Shown: piece after piece, positions 38,940 to 53,129 of the stretch
Layout: the number at the start of each line of letters is the position of its first letter
Numbering within the stretch: the stretch's first letter is position 1
NCBI GenBank assembly: GCA_013399875.1
Contig: VXAZ01002618.1
Coordinates: 62,742 to 126,741, forward strand
Direction of reading: 5' to 3'
Origin: Gymnorhina tibicen
Lineage: Eukaryota; Chordata; Aves; Passeriformes; Artamidae
DNA length: 64,000 nucleotides
Position numbers and translations under genes: made by a program
Notes under the pieces: generated by a model
The model's database searches: none
What the model saw: the letters and a program-made list of their open reading frames with translations, nothing else
Told to the model about the DNA's origin: nothing

Positions 38940-41900
38940 CTGGTAGGAAAAAGGACGAGACCTGGAGAACCTCACCTCCCACAGCAAACCCCAAACCATG
39001 TCAAAGCCAAGACAAGCACTTCTCGCTACTGCAAGCAGACGCAGCTCTCCTTCAATTCATGATGCATCAAAAAACTCAGCTGAAAACAATACCAAACACA
39101 GGCCTCCAAGAGGAAGGACTCCTTACACAGCATCTCTCCCCTGTGCCCACCAAAAAAAACCCCCAAACAATTCAGGAAAGGCATCCTGCTGGACTATTAA
39201 AGAGCTTGGAGCCAACAGTCAACACATTAGGTAACCTCATTATCCACTGCCTAGTGCCAAAGGCAAAACAGGTGTGAGGATACCAAAGCAAGAGGAAAGC
39301 ACAGCCTGTTAATAGAAATCTGCAATTTTAAGGGCATTAAAATATTTCCAAATGTTCAGAGAAAAGCCTCACAGTGGAGCAGACGTTCACTAATGGAAAA
39401 TAAAGGAAAAATGTGAACTGCTGGAAAGGTGCATCATCTTTAAGACACAGCTTGCTTTTCCCCTTTTGGGGTTCAGATTAAACTGAGACTTAAGGGCTTG
39501 AGTTTCCTTTTGTTCCCCCAAGTGTGGGACAGCAAAGAACAGTCACTATCTTTGTGTCACATTACTGAGTTCATCGTTTCGTGGGGATGGAACACCATGG
39601 TCTTTTTGAGACTTGATAAATGAGACCATTCCACAGGAGAGGTCATATCACACTCACCACCTTGTCCCTTCAACTTCCACTAATCCCCATTTCCAGTTTA
39701 GACCTGGAAGTAACTGGTCTCAGGAATGACTGCTAAGCAGTAGCAAATTCTGGTGAAGTTAGTGGGATTGCACAACTGCAGAAACAAAATGAGAATCAAA
39801 CTTTCTCCTTCAGCCACCATAACAATCAGATCCTGGAATCTGTATCTACTGTATTGAAATATGTGGGCAAGAAAAATCAAGACTAGCTGAATTCCACAAG
39901 TCATAGTTTTGCATCACTTTGACTCTCTGATGCATTTCCTGAGCCATTTAATGTCACAATTTTAGCTGAATTTAGTTTTGTCCATTCCCTCAGTCCCCAC
40001 ACTCAAACTACACAGTTCCCTTCTCTTCACTACAAGGTACATAAAAGCCTTGCTGTGGTTCATGATGAGCAGTGTTCTTAGGACACTGAAGGCCTCAGAC
40101 TTTTATTGTTATTAATAGCCACCTTCATGAAAAAGACAGCAAGTTCCAGAATAATAATATAAAAATACTCCTCTATTGCAGCTTTGAATTCAAAATACAG
40201 CTTATTTTCACCAAAATTTACTTCCACACACCTCCTGCTGATGCTGCAGGACACACTGATGGAATTTTAATTTCAAAGGGTAGCTGATGCTCAGAGCTTG
40301 CAGGATGAAGACCACATGGATTTCATTTATAAATTTTACTTATTTCAGTGAAGCCATAGGATGTGCAGAGGGGACTTTCACTGGAGAGGATGATGCCTGT
40401 ATGTGAGGGGAACATTGCACCACCTGAGATTAAAATCCCAGAAGAATTATTTACTAGCACTTTAGATACTTTTCACATCCAAAACACAATAACGAGGTTG
40501 AATTAGTCTTTAGCAGCCACGATAAATTGGTTGGCAAGGACATACAGAGAGAGAGTGAAGGACAGAAGGGGAAAAAAAAGGAGCTTTGACAGCATATTGG
40601 TTGTAAGCTGTCTTCAAAGTGTGGTTTAGTGGTTTAAATGGAAAACTCAGCCCAGTGGAGCCTGGTCCCTGACCTCAGCCATGCCATGGTTGGGTTTCTC
40701 GGGATTGTTTGCCGAAATAATTTAGCAACACATTTTGTACGTTCTTTCCTTGCCTACGAAAAGCGTGACAAAAAGTTGGAAGTTTCTTATAAACCCTTCA
40801 ATGGGCCAGTGGAAAAGGCGGTGCTAGCACGACATGGGTGTCCCTTGGTGACACAATACCTCACAGGGCCAGGGGTTCTTCCACAGCCACTTGGGAAAAG
40901 CTTTCACCTCACAGGGAAACACTCTAAGTGTCAGACTGTGGATCTCCTCATGGAACTGCTTCCAGCAGGTACATCTGCTCTTTAACAGGCAAGCAACACA
41001 ATTTAATTTACCATTTAACAAGAACAAAGTTTCCTACACTTTTTCCACCCTTCCACTATCAGTGTGCTCCAGCACCAACCCCTGTGTCATTATTTCCACA
41101 GAGTCATGTCGACTGTTTTATTGAAAAAATCTTTCCAGAAGTTTTTGTTGAAACACCACTTTGAAGACAATCTATGTACAACTCAAATGCCACATTTGGG
41201 GTTTTTTTTCAGCTGTTGCTGTATTTCTCCTGGCTTTTAAGAACTCATGAACATTCTTCCAATTAAATCTCTGGTCGGTCCAAAAATGTGACAACTGTAG
41301 AGTCTCAAAAAGCATCTGAAGCAAATTCTGAGTTTCCAGTTATGTTGACCTATACTTGCATGTTTCAAAACAGCTCCTTCAGAAGCTGTAAAATCAGGAA
41401 ATAAATAGTGAAAAAAAAAGATCTAAAACCAGCACCGAGGAAAGAAGAATAATCTCTGTTATCGAGCTTTCCCACATGGATTTAGTGCAATAATTCAACT
41501 CCTCTTATCCTGCTGGGCAAAGGTGAAGGAATGGATTGAATGAGAACTTTGAAAGGGGCCATCAAATGATGGTACAGGCAACAATGTTGTAGGAACATGA
41601 CAATACCCATGGCTGCTGACATGCTGGAAACCCGCACACTAAATAATGCTCACTAAACCTAAACTGGAGTTAGAGTCATTTAGGAGGAGATTCTCTCAAA
41701 CCAGAAAGTGCAATGGAAATCACAGACGAACAAAATGACTGCAAGTAAACCCTGGCAGCGAGTCCCCCCTTCGCACACACACTTCTCTAATGTTTCTCTT
41801 GACTGACTCTTGCGCTGAAATGAGTTCATATGACAAGTCTGATTTTTTCCTCTACAGATCACCACACTTTTCCAGCACAAATAACCCTGAGTATAAATCA

Positions 41901-43149
41901 TATACTTGCTGAAATGCTTAGATTGGCATGTTATCTCATGTAAGAGCAAGGTACCAAGATCTCAGTTGTAGAGACGTGGTATTTTTTTGTTAGGCAAATT
42001 GCACAGGGTTTTTTTTCTTTATATAAGGCTTCTGTAGGTTATTCAACATTTTTTCCCTCCTCTGATAAAAGATATAGACTGATAACTCCAGTATGTATGT
42101 ACTGTTCTTCACTCATGTATTTCAAAATGCAGATAATTATCACCAATTTAATAATGAAAATCCTGATAAAAAGGTCTTTCTTCTCATTCCAGCAGTAAAA
42201 CATGGAACAAAATTTGTGAGTCTGAACACTCAGTTCAATATGTTTTCCAAATAATTTACATCCCATTATAAAATAATTAGACTGGCTCAGACTACAGAAT
42301 GACCTTAAGGAAAGTTCAGGAATTTTGGGTCCTAGGATGTGTACCAGACTCCCACGCCTGCCCAAAACAAGTCTTAACATCAACAGCTCAGGGAACATTG
42401 AAAGTAAAAATTTCTATGTTTGGTCCTATTCACTCCAATCTCAGCATTTATTTTCTCTAAGATGGTCCTTGTTTGAGCATCCCCTTTCCTTCCTTCCCCC
42501 AGTCACATCTCCCAGGCTCTCCAGCTCCCACCCTTTCCTATATCTGTCTGGAGAACAGCCATTGACACTGTGAGCCAGCTCACTGGTAAGATGATGCCTC
42601 AGAATGGGCAACATTTGAATTCTGAATATATATCTTTTTGTAAGAGCACCAATTCATGCATCTTTCCTTCATTCAACTCCTTTTTTCCACAAAACTTGCC
42701 GGAACTGAATTCCTTGGAGATGTCCAGCTGAATACATGATATCATTCTGTCTGGAGACAGGGGTGGAGGGAGATGGGTAACTGTCTTCAGACACATCCCT
42801 GGGCTGCTGCAAGAAGGATGAGTGTTCCATGAGTAGGATGAGAAGAAAGAAGGCTGAATTTCATCACAAAACATTCAGCTTAGGCATGTAAGGAATTACC
42901 CAACAGTTGTAGCTTAATTAACTAAATTGCCAATAGAAGGTTGGAATGGCATCACTGGGGCTTTCAAGAACAGGTGAGTTGAAAGTGCTGGGAGGAAACC
43001 AGGTGTAGGTTGGTTGTACTCACTTGGTGGGCAAAACACCTCAAGAAGGCACCCATCCTTGTGTGCTGGGACTCAGTTCACAGCAGGAGAACAGGACAAA
43101 CACAGGCAGGGTACAAATCAGCACCAGACACAGCATGAAGAGAGGCAGG

Positions 43150-43325
43150 GATCTGTTTGGAGCAGGTCCAGAGGAGGACACGGAGCTACTCTGTGGGCTG
43201 GAGCCCCTCTGCTCTGGAGCCAGGCTGGGAGAGCTGGGAGTGTTCAGCCTGAACAGTCTGGGGACAACTTATTGTGATCTTTCAGTACTTAAAGGTGGCC
43301 TGCAAGAAACATGGGGACTGTAGCT
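43150..43325 (+). mobile_element. Internal CR1 fragment lacking its 3' end
   Basis: The plus strand contains GGAGCAGGTCCAGAGGAGGACACGGAG, GGGCTGGAGCCCCTCTGCTCTGG, GCTGGGAGAGCTGGGAGTGTTCAGCC, and a TTTCAGTACTTAAAGGTGGCCTGCAAGAAA segment. These are CR1 blocks in order. Unlike ordinary CR1 insertions it stops before the 3' terminal repeat, so the tail has been deleted or displaced. The open frames of 87-99 codons across it are not genes. Confidence 0.85.
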
Positions 43326-46300
43326 CTGACACCAAATTAAAAGTTTAAACTCCTAAAACTGTGGGGAAGAAAAAAATCAATTATAACTAGCTTGTGAAAA
43401 TCAGCTTGGTTCATGTCTTGCAGTCTACTCAGAACTGCCCACCTTATTCATCATTGTCCTCTCTCACTCAGAGTCACTGAACATTTAGCTAGGAGTTTCT
43501 TTTGTTACTGTACTAGTACTGGGCTTTTCCTCCCCACTTGTGTAAAATTATTAAATGAATCAGTTTCCCTTTAAGAGCTGGATGGCCCTGCCAGCTTAGC
43601 CAACATGAAGCATTTCCAAAGAAGTTTCTTGCTCATCGCAGTAAGGAACAAAATATTTAAAAACCCCAAACTTCAAAATCCCAGATGGTCTTGAAGCCCT
43701 TTTAAAATAAACTGTGTGAGTTTACAGTCAAATCTGCCCAAGAAAATCTTCTAATGGAGACTGAAAACTATAAATGCTCTCAGTTTATTAAAAAATGATT
43801 TGACACCAGCACAGACTATTTCAATTTTTTTCCTCACATTGCAGAGCTAGACACACTTCTCAAAATATTTGCTTTCAACAAAGTGACAGCAGCCCCTCAA
43901 GAAGTGTTATGTATGAGCCAGTATTTGATTTTTTTTGTTATATTTCATATTATATTGTCTGTTGAATAAGATGTTTTAAAAACATTAATGTAATATAGAA
44001 TTTCAGACTCTTAATCATTTTGACAGGTTTTCTGAAACTCTTCAGAGTAACATTTGAGTAACGACCCCGTGCAATACACGGCACTGAAATGGGCAGGACT
44101 GGGGGAAGGGGAGAGGAGGGCTGGAAAGGTCTCTGCTCTAAAACACATGCATTCATTAGAAGAGAAAAATGCCTAGAAATTTGGCACTAGGAAGAGTGTT
44201 TAAATGAAGTCTGCCTGAGGGGATAGCCCTGACTTGCACTCTTACCAACGGGATGGATATCATGTGAACGTTAACAAGAATTACGTACCAGGTTAAAAAT
44301 CTCCCCGTAAGAAACCACACCACCGTGCCACGCTCTGCACCACGGCAGAGACAATGCCTTCTGCAGGGAAATGCCTCCAGATCGATGCACAGACTACCCA
44401 CAAACACATCCAGACAAAAACAGAAACAAGCTAAAACCAAAATTCACTCTGTTCTGTGCTTTTGGGATGTTCGCTAAGTGTGAATTTGGATCCAAGCTTA
44501 ATTAACAAATAGTCAGGGTTTCAGCTCAGCTTATTTTGAATGCTGATTATTTTACACCTCAACTCCAGTTTTTCAGTGTGTCTTCATCCCAATTCTTTAA
44601 CTTCTAGACCTATGTTCAAGTCTTGCATCTTAGGTCTCTGGAAGGACTATTTAAATGCCAGAGTCCACATGCCAATCTATGTGCTCCCACCTGAAAAATC
44701 CACAGTTGAAACACAGCAGTGGACTCGACGTGTACGTGGTTTTCCAAACCACATTTATTCAAAAAATACTTGGGGACCAAAACAAAGCAACCTTCATTCA
44801 CACTATGGAAAAATCCTGTATTGGCCTGGAGCTTTTGGTATTCATTTTCCCCCATAACTAATTTCAAATATCTATAAATAAAACGTATAGTCTTTCATAC
44901 AGGGATCTATTATAGCTCAAACACCACAATAGGGAACATACACAGAGCTGTCAAATGGAAAGGATTTAGAGTTTTTTTTGCTCCATAGACTTCCCCTTTT
45001 GGAGAAAGTTTGAATGAAAAGGACCTCATGCTTTGCTTTTCAAAACATTACAGTAAACAAAATAAACCAGAAGTTTAACATACATTTTTAGTGTACATTG
45101 CAATCCAATGTCGCATTCAGAAGGAGACAATTCCCTAACAAACTACAAGTTCACCAGCCACCTTCACCCATTTTTAATTTATGATAGATATTAATATTCT
45201 GTATGAGCTGCTTCCCCAAGCAAACCCAGCTCCGATTCAGCATCTGGAGGCTGATGAAATTTTGCTTTTGCCCATTTTCACAGCTGCAGCAAACCAGCCA
45301 GAGGTCGAGCGATTAACCTGAGGTTGCCGAGTGAGTCAGTGCAGCAGGATTACAATCATTAGCACTCCTGGCTGCCAGGCTCAGCCCTGCTTCTTCTACT
45401 ACCACATACACAGTCCTCACCAGGCTTGGCACACAAAAATGATGGACTAGTTAATGCCAGGCACAGAGAGAAAGGGCAATTTTCCCTGGACAGAGCACTG
45501 TCAGTCCACTCAGCCTCGAGGCGTAAACAGCCCTCAGCCCCAGCACAGCTCTGCCAACACATCTTGCTGCTGGCTTGTCAAACCCCAGGGTTTGTGCCGT
45601 GGGGCCCTGTTGAACAGGGACTGCCTGCTGAGCCAGATGGAGAGGTGGCTGTGGAACTAGACAATTAATTGGAAAATTCAACACCAACTTGCACCTGCAG
45701 CCAGCAGTTCACTGACACTGCAGAAAGCAAAGAGACTATAAGCAAACCCAAGCCAGAAATCGATGGTGTATTTACCTCCTGCCCACAGCAATACCTGACT
45801 GTAAACACTCACCTGTACTGCAGCTAGAATGACAAACACAACTTCATATGAAGGTTGCTTCCACAGTGGAGATGACAGCAGTTTCACATCAAGATTTGGG
45901 CAATCTTACTTTCTTAAACCAAAGTTTAGTTCAAACATCTCTGACCACAGTGCCCCTTGCCCTGCACCACAGAGCTTTAATCAGGTTGGTGCCATCTTTC
46001 TGCAAACAGGGCTGCAGAGGCTTTGCTCACTGAGCCCACTGAGAATGCATCCACCCTGCTCGGGATTTATGGCTCCTGGTGACCATGACCTGCAGGAGTT
46101 TGCTCAGTTGTGTCTCTGTGGGATCACAGGCAAGGGCTCTCAGTATGTGAACCCAAAAATCTCATGAAAAAATATTCTCATAACCCAGTTTTGTACATCC
46201 AAGAACCTGGAGAGCCCAGGAACTGTCATCTTTTGTCAGATTTGTGAGCGCTTTTCTGAAACAAAACTCCAAAGCCTCTGTGGGTCACCTACTGATGGTT

Positions 46301-48046
46301 CGTAATACCATTAATCAATTACATCTAATACACTTGACTTCCTGCACAAAAACTAGAGTCAGTTTCACTGCATCGATTCACTGCCAAAATCCTGCAGCTG
46401 GTGTCACGGGGTGGTGGCATTTGTCAAACCACAGCACTGTGTAGGAGACAGCTTTAACAGCCAACTTGCTCTGCTCTTCAGCCAATGGCACAGGAGACAG
46501 TGGAAGATTCAAGAACCACAAACAGATGGGAAATACATCTAACTCTCAAAAGGATAACATTTATCTTATACCAGGATTTAATTTATTTCAGATTTTCCTC
46601 AGGATGTTAGAGGTACAGCTCAGAACAACACAAACCTGCAGAGATGTGAGTACAGGAATCCTAAGCACTGGGTTTTTAAGTATCATCCCCGGGAATCCTG
46701 GACATTAGCAGCAAAGTGGAAGAGTCAGGTGCAGACCAAGACAGCCAGAGTCACCTGCTGCTATCCCAAGGCCACTGCCTCTCTTCACTCTCACATTCAC
46801 AGTCTCTTGAAAATGGGACTTTTCCAAAGTGACATCTTCATTCCTGCTGCTGCTTAAAGGAATACTATTTCCAGAGTTCAGAACTCAAATGAACCCCGAG
46901 ACAGCCAAGCATGTACAAACCAAAGCAGAACAGCAGTACTTATTTATCACATTTTATAGAAGGATTCCTCAATAAAACTATTGAATAAACCAAATAATGG
47001 CTTTTAGTTGGAAAAAAAAGTCCTTCAATCATTAAAAGAATAATAGAACAACAAAAAGAAAATGAGCACAGTGCATAGGCTATTATTTACAAGCCATCTG
47101 TCCCCATTTCAGTCCTGGGTTGGTCTTTAAACCCAGATAAATCTGCCACCAGCTGGCAAGAATTTTTTGGTTCTCAAACATTCAGTAGTCCCTAGAGCTC
47201 TCAAAATTCAAACTGCACATCGAGTGCGTGATCACATCTACAAACTATACATTCTTCCCTCAGCCATCCCCTTTGGAAGGTTCTGCATGAGGAAGAAAAC
47301 CGAGTACAGTCTAACAAGCAGAAGGATTTCTACAGCCAAGCAGAACCATCCAACCCTTCACCAGCTCCAGATCAAACACTCCCAGGAAGGGATCTCATTC
47401 CCAGCTAACAGAGCCCACACAACAAAGCCCTTACTCCTTAATTAGTATTTGTATTAGGAAGATTCTAAACCAAGTGCTTAGATGGCAGTGAAAGGCAGTT
47501 GTGTATTTGTAATGACAGGTTTTTACAGAGGACAGGCCAAAGGGTTTTCTCTAAGTTGCACAAGAAGTGGCCATTTCACCTGCTCCCAGGTGCCAGCAGT
47601 GACCCAACCCCCTCCCCAGCACATCCAGTCTCCCGTCTGAGGGAATGTGGGGCTGAGCCCACCCAGTCCTTAGGGACACAGGGCAGGGACAAACACCTTG
47701 CAGCCCCTGCTGGGACTGACTGGACACACGGAAGGAGGCAGGGGTGCCTGGGTTCTTTTTGGCCTAAGGAAATACCATCTGCAGCTGTGAAATTCACTGA
47801 GTAGGTAAAGGAACAGGTGCCAAAAACGGGAGCAAATGGTTAAAATGTTCCCTCCACTGCAACACATGTGAAATCCCTTATTCCAATGGGCTGCAATAAA
47901 CCTACCACTGTCAATACACATAAAATGGGTTGAAGAATTTTTCTTCACAAGGAAGTAAATCTGATTTTTATCTAAGCTGGCAGTAAACAGGGTCAAATAT
48001 TTAACTGTTTCTGTGGCAACTTCCCCACCATTTTTCAATTTTTACT

Positions 48047-48059
48047 TTTTTTTTTTTTT
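48047..48059 (+). repeat. Poly(T) run, 13 T
   Basis: Homopolymer; nothing recognised on either side. Confidence 0.95.
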
Positions 48060-48637
48060 AATAATGCCAACTAAGTCAGAATGCTGCACAGCTACAAATC
48101 ACAAGGCTGTAAGCAAATGTGAAGGGGGTCCATGGCAAATACCAGCTGCCAAATGAGAAAAGTAAATGTTGATTGTGATTGCAAAGAGCAAACGGTGCTA
48201 CCAGATAGAGGAACTCAGCTTCACCAACACTGGATTTATTGTGCATGGTTTAGTCAAGTGATTTATACGGATTACACCACATTTTCCCTTTTTGTAGCTT
48301 GCCTTGGTAATCAAAAAGTCTTTTTGTAATTTACATTAATAGCTTTGCAACATTGTGGAAAATATTAAAAAAGACCTTTATATTTTTGGCACCTCCTACT
48401 TCAGAGGACTGCACACAATCAACGCTCTTTTGAACCGTTCCAAAGGGTTTGGCAAGAATTTGAGGTACACCCAAAATGTCATGAAAGACCCTGTACAGAA
48501 TCCTCAGAAAAGCTGGTCAGTGAATGTCCAGGTCAATAGTTTTCTTAGGCCCGAGTCCGCAGCTCGTCCCTGCCAGCAAGAAAAAACATTACACATCCAA
48601 GTCACTTCCATTATCTTAAATCACTAGGTTTGAATAA

Positions 48638-48652
48638 GAATAATAATAATAA
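48638..48652 (+). repeat. (AAT)n trinucleotide repeat
   Basis: Short AAT microsatellite, about five units. Confidence 0.9.
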
Positions 48653-49693
48653 GACACGTTATGGAAGTGTTATTTCCACAGTCAGTGGATCCCAAGTTGG
48701 GGAGTACTTTCAGGCCATGAAGGATGTCACCACAGAAGATTTCTGAACTAAATCAATTAAGAACTAGCACATGTTGCTGCCTCAACAACACAAGCAAGCA
48801 AAGAACAGCCAAGTGCAGTATGGTAACCCATACTCAAAAACCTGAGTTTTTGATTGTATCTACTATTCTGACCTTGGACAACCATTCCCTTCTTTTCCTA
48901 TCTATATTTTCTTATCCATTTTCTTATCCATAAAACTTGTGAATAGGCTTGAGAGAGTGAAAGGATAAAATGGAAGTTTTGCAAACACAAAGATGTTAAT
49001 TATTATTGAATTTGTGTCGATGCACCATGCAGTGCTGGCAGTGATCTGCAACACACACACAGCTCAGTCTAGTGACAAAACTGCCGTCAAGACTGTGATG
49101 CTGGAAAGAAAACAAGAGGAGTTTTGGTGCATCTTGCCTGTCAATTCATAAAATAGTACTTAATTACTACCCCTCCAAAGAAAAGCATAAAATGCAGGAT
49201 GAAATGCGTGGTAAGAAAGAAAGGGAAGTGTGTGAAGCTGAATTCATGGTCCCAAATTCCAGCTAAAGACAAACTTTTTCCAAAACTTCCCATCAGGATT
49301 ATGTGTTTCTATCACTTCTGTAAATGTAATTATCTTGCTTTTCTTCCACCTCATCCCTGCTGTCTTTGTGAGCTTCAGGAAAATGTGAATCAGAACAGGA
49401 TCAGGGCCAGTCCTGGGCACTAAGCAGAGACACTGAAAGGTATTTACCCATACACTGCATACTTGGAACTGTTTAACAAATTGCAAAGATAGATTTTACT
49501 CCCTTTTTTTATATTAGTACAAAAAATGCTAATATAACAACTAACGTAAAACGCTCCAAGAAATACTCAACAAAATTCTGGTTCCCAGAAGAACCAGTGA
49601 TTTCCCATGTGATCCCCAAACTAGTGAGGAGGCTTTGGAGCACTGGTTCAGTTTCCTAAAGAAGATGAACTGAGAAGAGCCACTAAGAAATAC

Positions 49694-49781
49694 CTTTCTG
49701 CTTTCCAAGCTGTCAGTCCCCACACAGGGAGAAGAACAACATCTGACCTCAGAGCTCTTGCTCCTCCGTGCTCTGCCAGGG
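49694..49781 (-). CDS. Putative 88-bp coding exon, phase-compatible with the exon at 63.8 kb
   Basis: Seen: on the minus strand a good polypyrimidine tract and acceptor (ending CTTCCTGTGGTGTGGACAG) precede 88 bp that are open in one frame and end at the donor AAG|GTATTT. One leading base completes a codon and the last codon is whole, so it runs from phase 2 to phase 0. This matches the phase left by the 63.8-kb candidate. The 29 codons begin P-G-R-A-R-R-S-K-S-S-E-V-R-C-C-S-S-P-C-V. They are Arg/Ser/Cys-rich and look like a disordered, basic region. No family is recognised. It was found while looking for phase-compatible exons, so the match is weaker support than an independent find. Frame 1 has an early stop. 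A chance pseudo-exon is a real alternative. Confidence 0.22.
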
Positions 49782-52347
49782 CTGTCCACACCACAGGAAG
49801 ATGAGGTAGAACTTGCAGCAAATATTTGCTATCACTAAGGTACCAGGCCTACATGCAACCAATGCCTACATTTTATGGTTTAAGAACATAAAATTAGACT
49901 TTTCATTGTTCAGCTAGAGCCAAATCTTGTTCCAAAGATACGCAAGACCTATAGCAGCTTCTCACAGGGCCAGGATTCGGTAACTCTAGGAGAAAGCTAG
50001 GGACGTCTAGAATTTCCCCATATACATATTTCATTTTACACACAGTGAATCATCCTAGAAAAACGCTTTCCAAACACTTTGAGACAAGCTGGATATGTGG
50101 TATTTGGATAAAGCAGTATTCGAACATCACGGAATAAGAGAAACAAAATGGATTTTTACAGACTGACCCAGAAGAACAGTTTTAAAAAAACCAAATCTTT
50201 CATCTCTTAGAGAAGGATCTCTTTCCTTTACATTGAGTATTAAGCAGAAAGAATCAGGCAAGAGAATAAGCTTTCGTGTTTAAAAATCAAGCCACAGACA
50301 CCAGTTCCCCTCCTGCAGGGTGACAGTGACCAGATTTGTAACTCCAGGCAGCAGATAAAAGCTGTGATGAATTAGCACCACAGAACCAGGCACTGAATTC
50401 TCCCTGGTTCTCACTGTTCTGCATCACTGGATTCTAGGAGTTTGTTAAAATCTGACTACACATGAACAGGACTGAGGTCCAAATTTTTGTAGCTATTAAG
50501 ATACCAGTTACTGCTAACATCTGGATCAGCCCAGCTTCAAAATCCACCCAAGCCTGAGCTAATTCCATATTTAATCATGCTAATTCCAGCCTTAACAGTG
50601 ACAATATGTAAACCTTGTCCACATGCTGAACAAGAAAGGGAGGCAGGAATTTATGTCTTAAAATAAAATACCAGTGATTAATAAATCACATGTTTATATC
50701 TCTTTGGAGGAATACTTCTAATACAAAGCAATTCCAGCCAGATCATTCCATGCCAAATCAAATACTTGTATGAAAAGACAATTTCTGCCAGTTCCTATGT
50801 CCAAAAAAGCTTTAAAAATTGGGAAAATTAAAGCATTTGCCCTCTTTCCATGAAAACCCAGAGTGCTGGGCACCAGGAAACAATGTTCCCACCCACCTCC
50901 AGTAACTGAGGTGAATAATAATTCTAGAGTTATGAGAAGTAATTTTAAGCATTCCATTGTGTGGAAAAAGCAAAAAACCCAAAACAACCCAAAAAAAGGC
51001 AACTCCTTTTGATGCTGTAAAAACTTCCCTACAGGATATCTGCATTGTGTAAAATTTCAGATTTCCTTTCCCCCTGTGTTGTCCAGCTGAAGAGAAGATG
51101 CTTTCCCCTCCCTGTTACAGGGGATTTGGAGAAGCTGTCAGAGCCACAATAAAAAGAAGGCAGAAGCTATTTATTTATTTTTAAAAACTGAATATCACTT
51201 TCTCTTACTCTATAGAAAACTTATGAAGATGACCAACTTACAAAATTCCATTTCAGAAATGAGTTCCAGGCAAGAAGAGGAGCAAGCAGTTGCAGAAATC
51301 CTTCGGTCAAACGGAGCTAGTGGAAATTGTGTCTTTACTCCCAAGAAAACACACAAGTATTTTCCAGAAATACTAGAAAAACTTTGAGTCAATTTGAAAT
51401 TTAAACAAAGCAAACCAAACAGCCAACAACCATTAAAAGAAGCTCAGCTAAACAAACCCACAAGGGCATGCAGAAACGAAAACAAGCAATGGTGAAAAGA
51501 AAATGTACCATAATTGACAACCAGTGGTTTTAGTTCTATCTCCATGTATGACCAACCCTACAAACTGCCAGCCCATTTAATTTCTCTTATAAATACAGAT
51601 AAGACTGATAAGGACAGCCTTAGCAAAGAATACAAAAGGCTTAGTGGGTTTTCAAAGAGGGAGTCAGATCCAGCCCCACAAGCCAGTGAAGTCAAGGGCT
51701 CTGGAATATACACCTTGTGTTGTTCAGAGTATCTCCATCTCAGGTATATAATTTACTTGAAATCTTATTTTTCCATTTAAAGTTTAGGCTCTCATGTCCA
51801 TGCTTTATTTTACAACACCAGCACCAGCATATACACATTTGGGGAGCCATTCCCAAATAACTCTTCTGATTTCAGGGGTTTGGAAAGGGATGCAAACACT
51901 TCCTATATATATATTTTTTTTTAACCAAGGAAAGTAATTTTCCTGAAAAAGCATCTTCCAACATACTGGTTCTCAGTAAACCTTCACCAGTAAAGAGAAT
52001 CTGAGATCTTTCAAAGTTGCCTCTGCTCTCCAAGGACAAATCTATCACATAACATGGCCCCAGCTCCAGCCCATTCTTTACCTGCTGGCTTGTCCCTGGC
52101 TTCTCAGTGTTTTTCTCTACCCATTGTTCCTCCTCTATGGCAACTTTGAGTTTATAAACTCCATTTTGATATCAAAAGCAGATATCACATTCAAAAACTA
52201 AATCCCAGGCTGAGCACCCAAATAGTGAACATTAAGTTCCTGACAAAATTATCTCATTGACACAAACTTGGACTTTTTAGACCGAGCAACTCCGAACAGA
52301 GAACCTGGCAAAATATTCAACTGAGAAACATTAGAAATCTCATCATT

Positions 52348-52364
52348 AAAAAAAAAAAAAAAAA
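52348..52364 (+). repeat. Poly(A) run, 17 A
   Basis: Homopolymer following CATCATT; a second A run lies at about 52,396. Confidence 0.95.
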
Positions 52365-53129
52365 CTTGTTGCCTGACTAATTTCAAATTCTCTAGAAAAA
52401 AAAAATCCACCATGCCACAAGCTCCACTGCATGAAACATGAGCCATATTGAGTCAGTCCTGGCAAAATCTGCAGGAAATGCCAAGAATAAGTTTTGATGG
52501 AAACGTTATTTAACAGAATTACTGAGAATGCCCTGATGAGAACTCTCTAATGATACAGAGCAAGGAGGCCAAACAGAGTTAAGAAAATGCTATTGCCTCC
52601 TCTCTGTTGTAAGGCTCTAGAGTCTGCTGCAGCAGCAGAGTCAGCGACTGTGCTGAAATCTTCACTTCAGAAAGACAACCAGCAAAGAGCACCGGCATCT
52701 TCCTCTGATCGGGAAAAAGGCACCTGCAAATGACACCTGCAAGAGGGAGACCTTTCCTTTACAGGTGTAGGTGTCACAGCTCTTCCAGATGTGTTCTTGC
52801 TCTCCTGGCTGCCCAGGGCAGCCTGAGGTGCAGCTTGTGGCAAGCAGCTGGGTATTTTTTAGTATCTGTGCAGACAGAACAATTCTGATCCTTCCAGTGC
52901 AGCAGGAAGCTTTTTAGCCCACTCCACCCAGCTGTACACGATGTACAGGCATTGTCCAGAGAAGGGGCACGTCAGATTGCGCATCAGATCAGCTCTGAGG
53001 TCCATCCAGCCTATCTCAAGTAATTGTGTTAATTGGAATACATACATGACACTTCCCTCCCAACCTAGACCTGTTTTCCACTCCAAGCTGCTAGTCCTCA
53101 GTGGGTTTCTCTTTCACAAGCTTCCTCTG

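Larger units (their letters stand above)
38940..49693. other. Unique sequence, possible intron of the putative minus-strand gene
   Basis: Apart from the CR1 fragment at 43.15 kb, nothing is recognised. CpGs are slightly denser at 44,060-44,390. A 72-bp splice-flanked open stretch at 40,908-40,979 (minus, phase 0 to 0) would also fit between the 49.7-kb and 38.9-kb candidates but has no independent support. Confidence 0.45.

Noticed and set aside
40908..40979. 72-bp minus-strand stretch, phase 0-0, with acceptor and GTGAAA donor
   Set aside because: It would fit the putative gene but the donor is weak and there is no independent support.
42502..42586. Plus-strand pseudo-exon with strong CCTTCCCCCAG acceptor and GTAAGA donor
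   Set aside because: Open in only one frame, with pyrimidine-rich content throughout. No other plus-strand exon supports a gene here.
51875..52171. 99-codon minus frame without ATG, rich in Glu and Lys
   Set aside because: Protein-like only because the minus strand is purine-rich. A stop-to-stop length of 99 is expected many times by chance in 64 kb, and the acceptor is weak.
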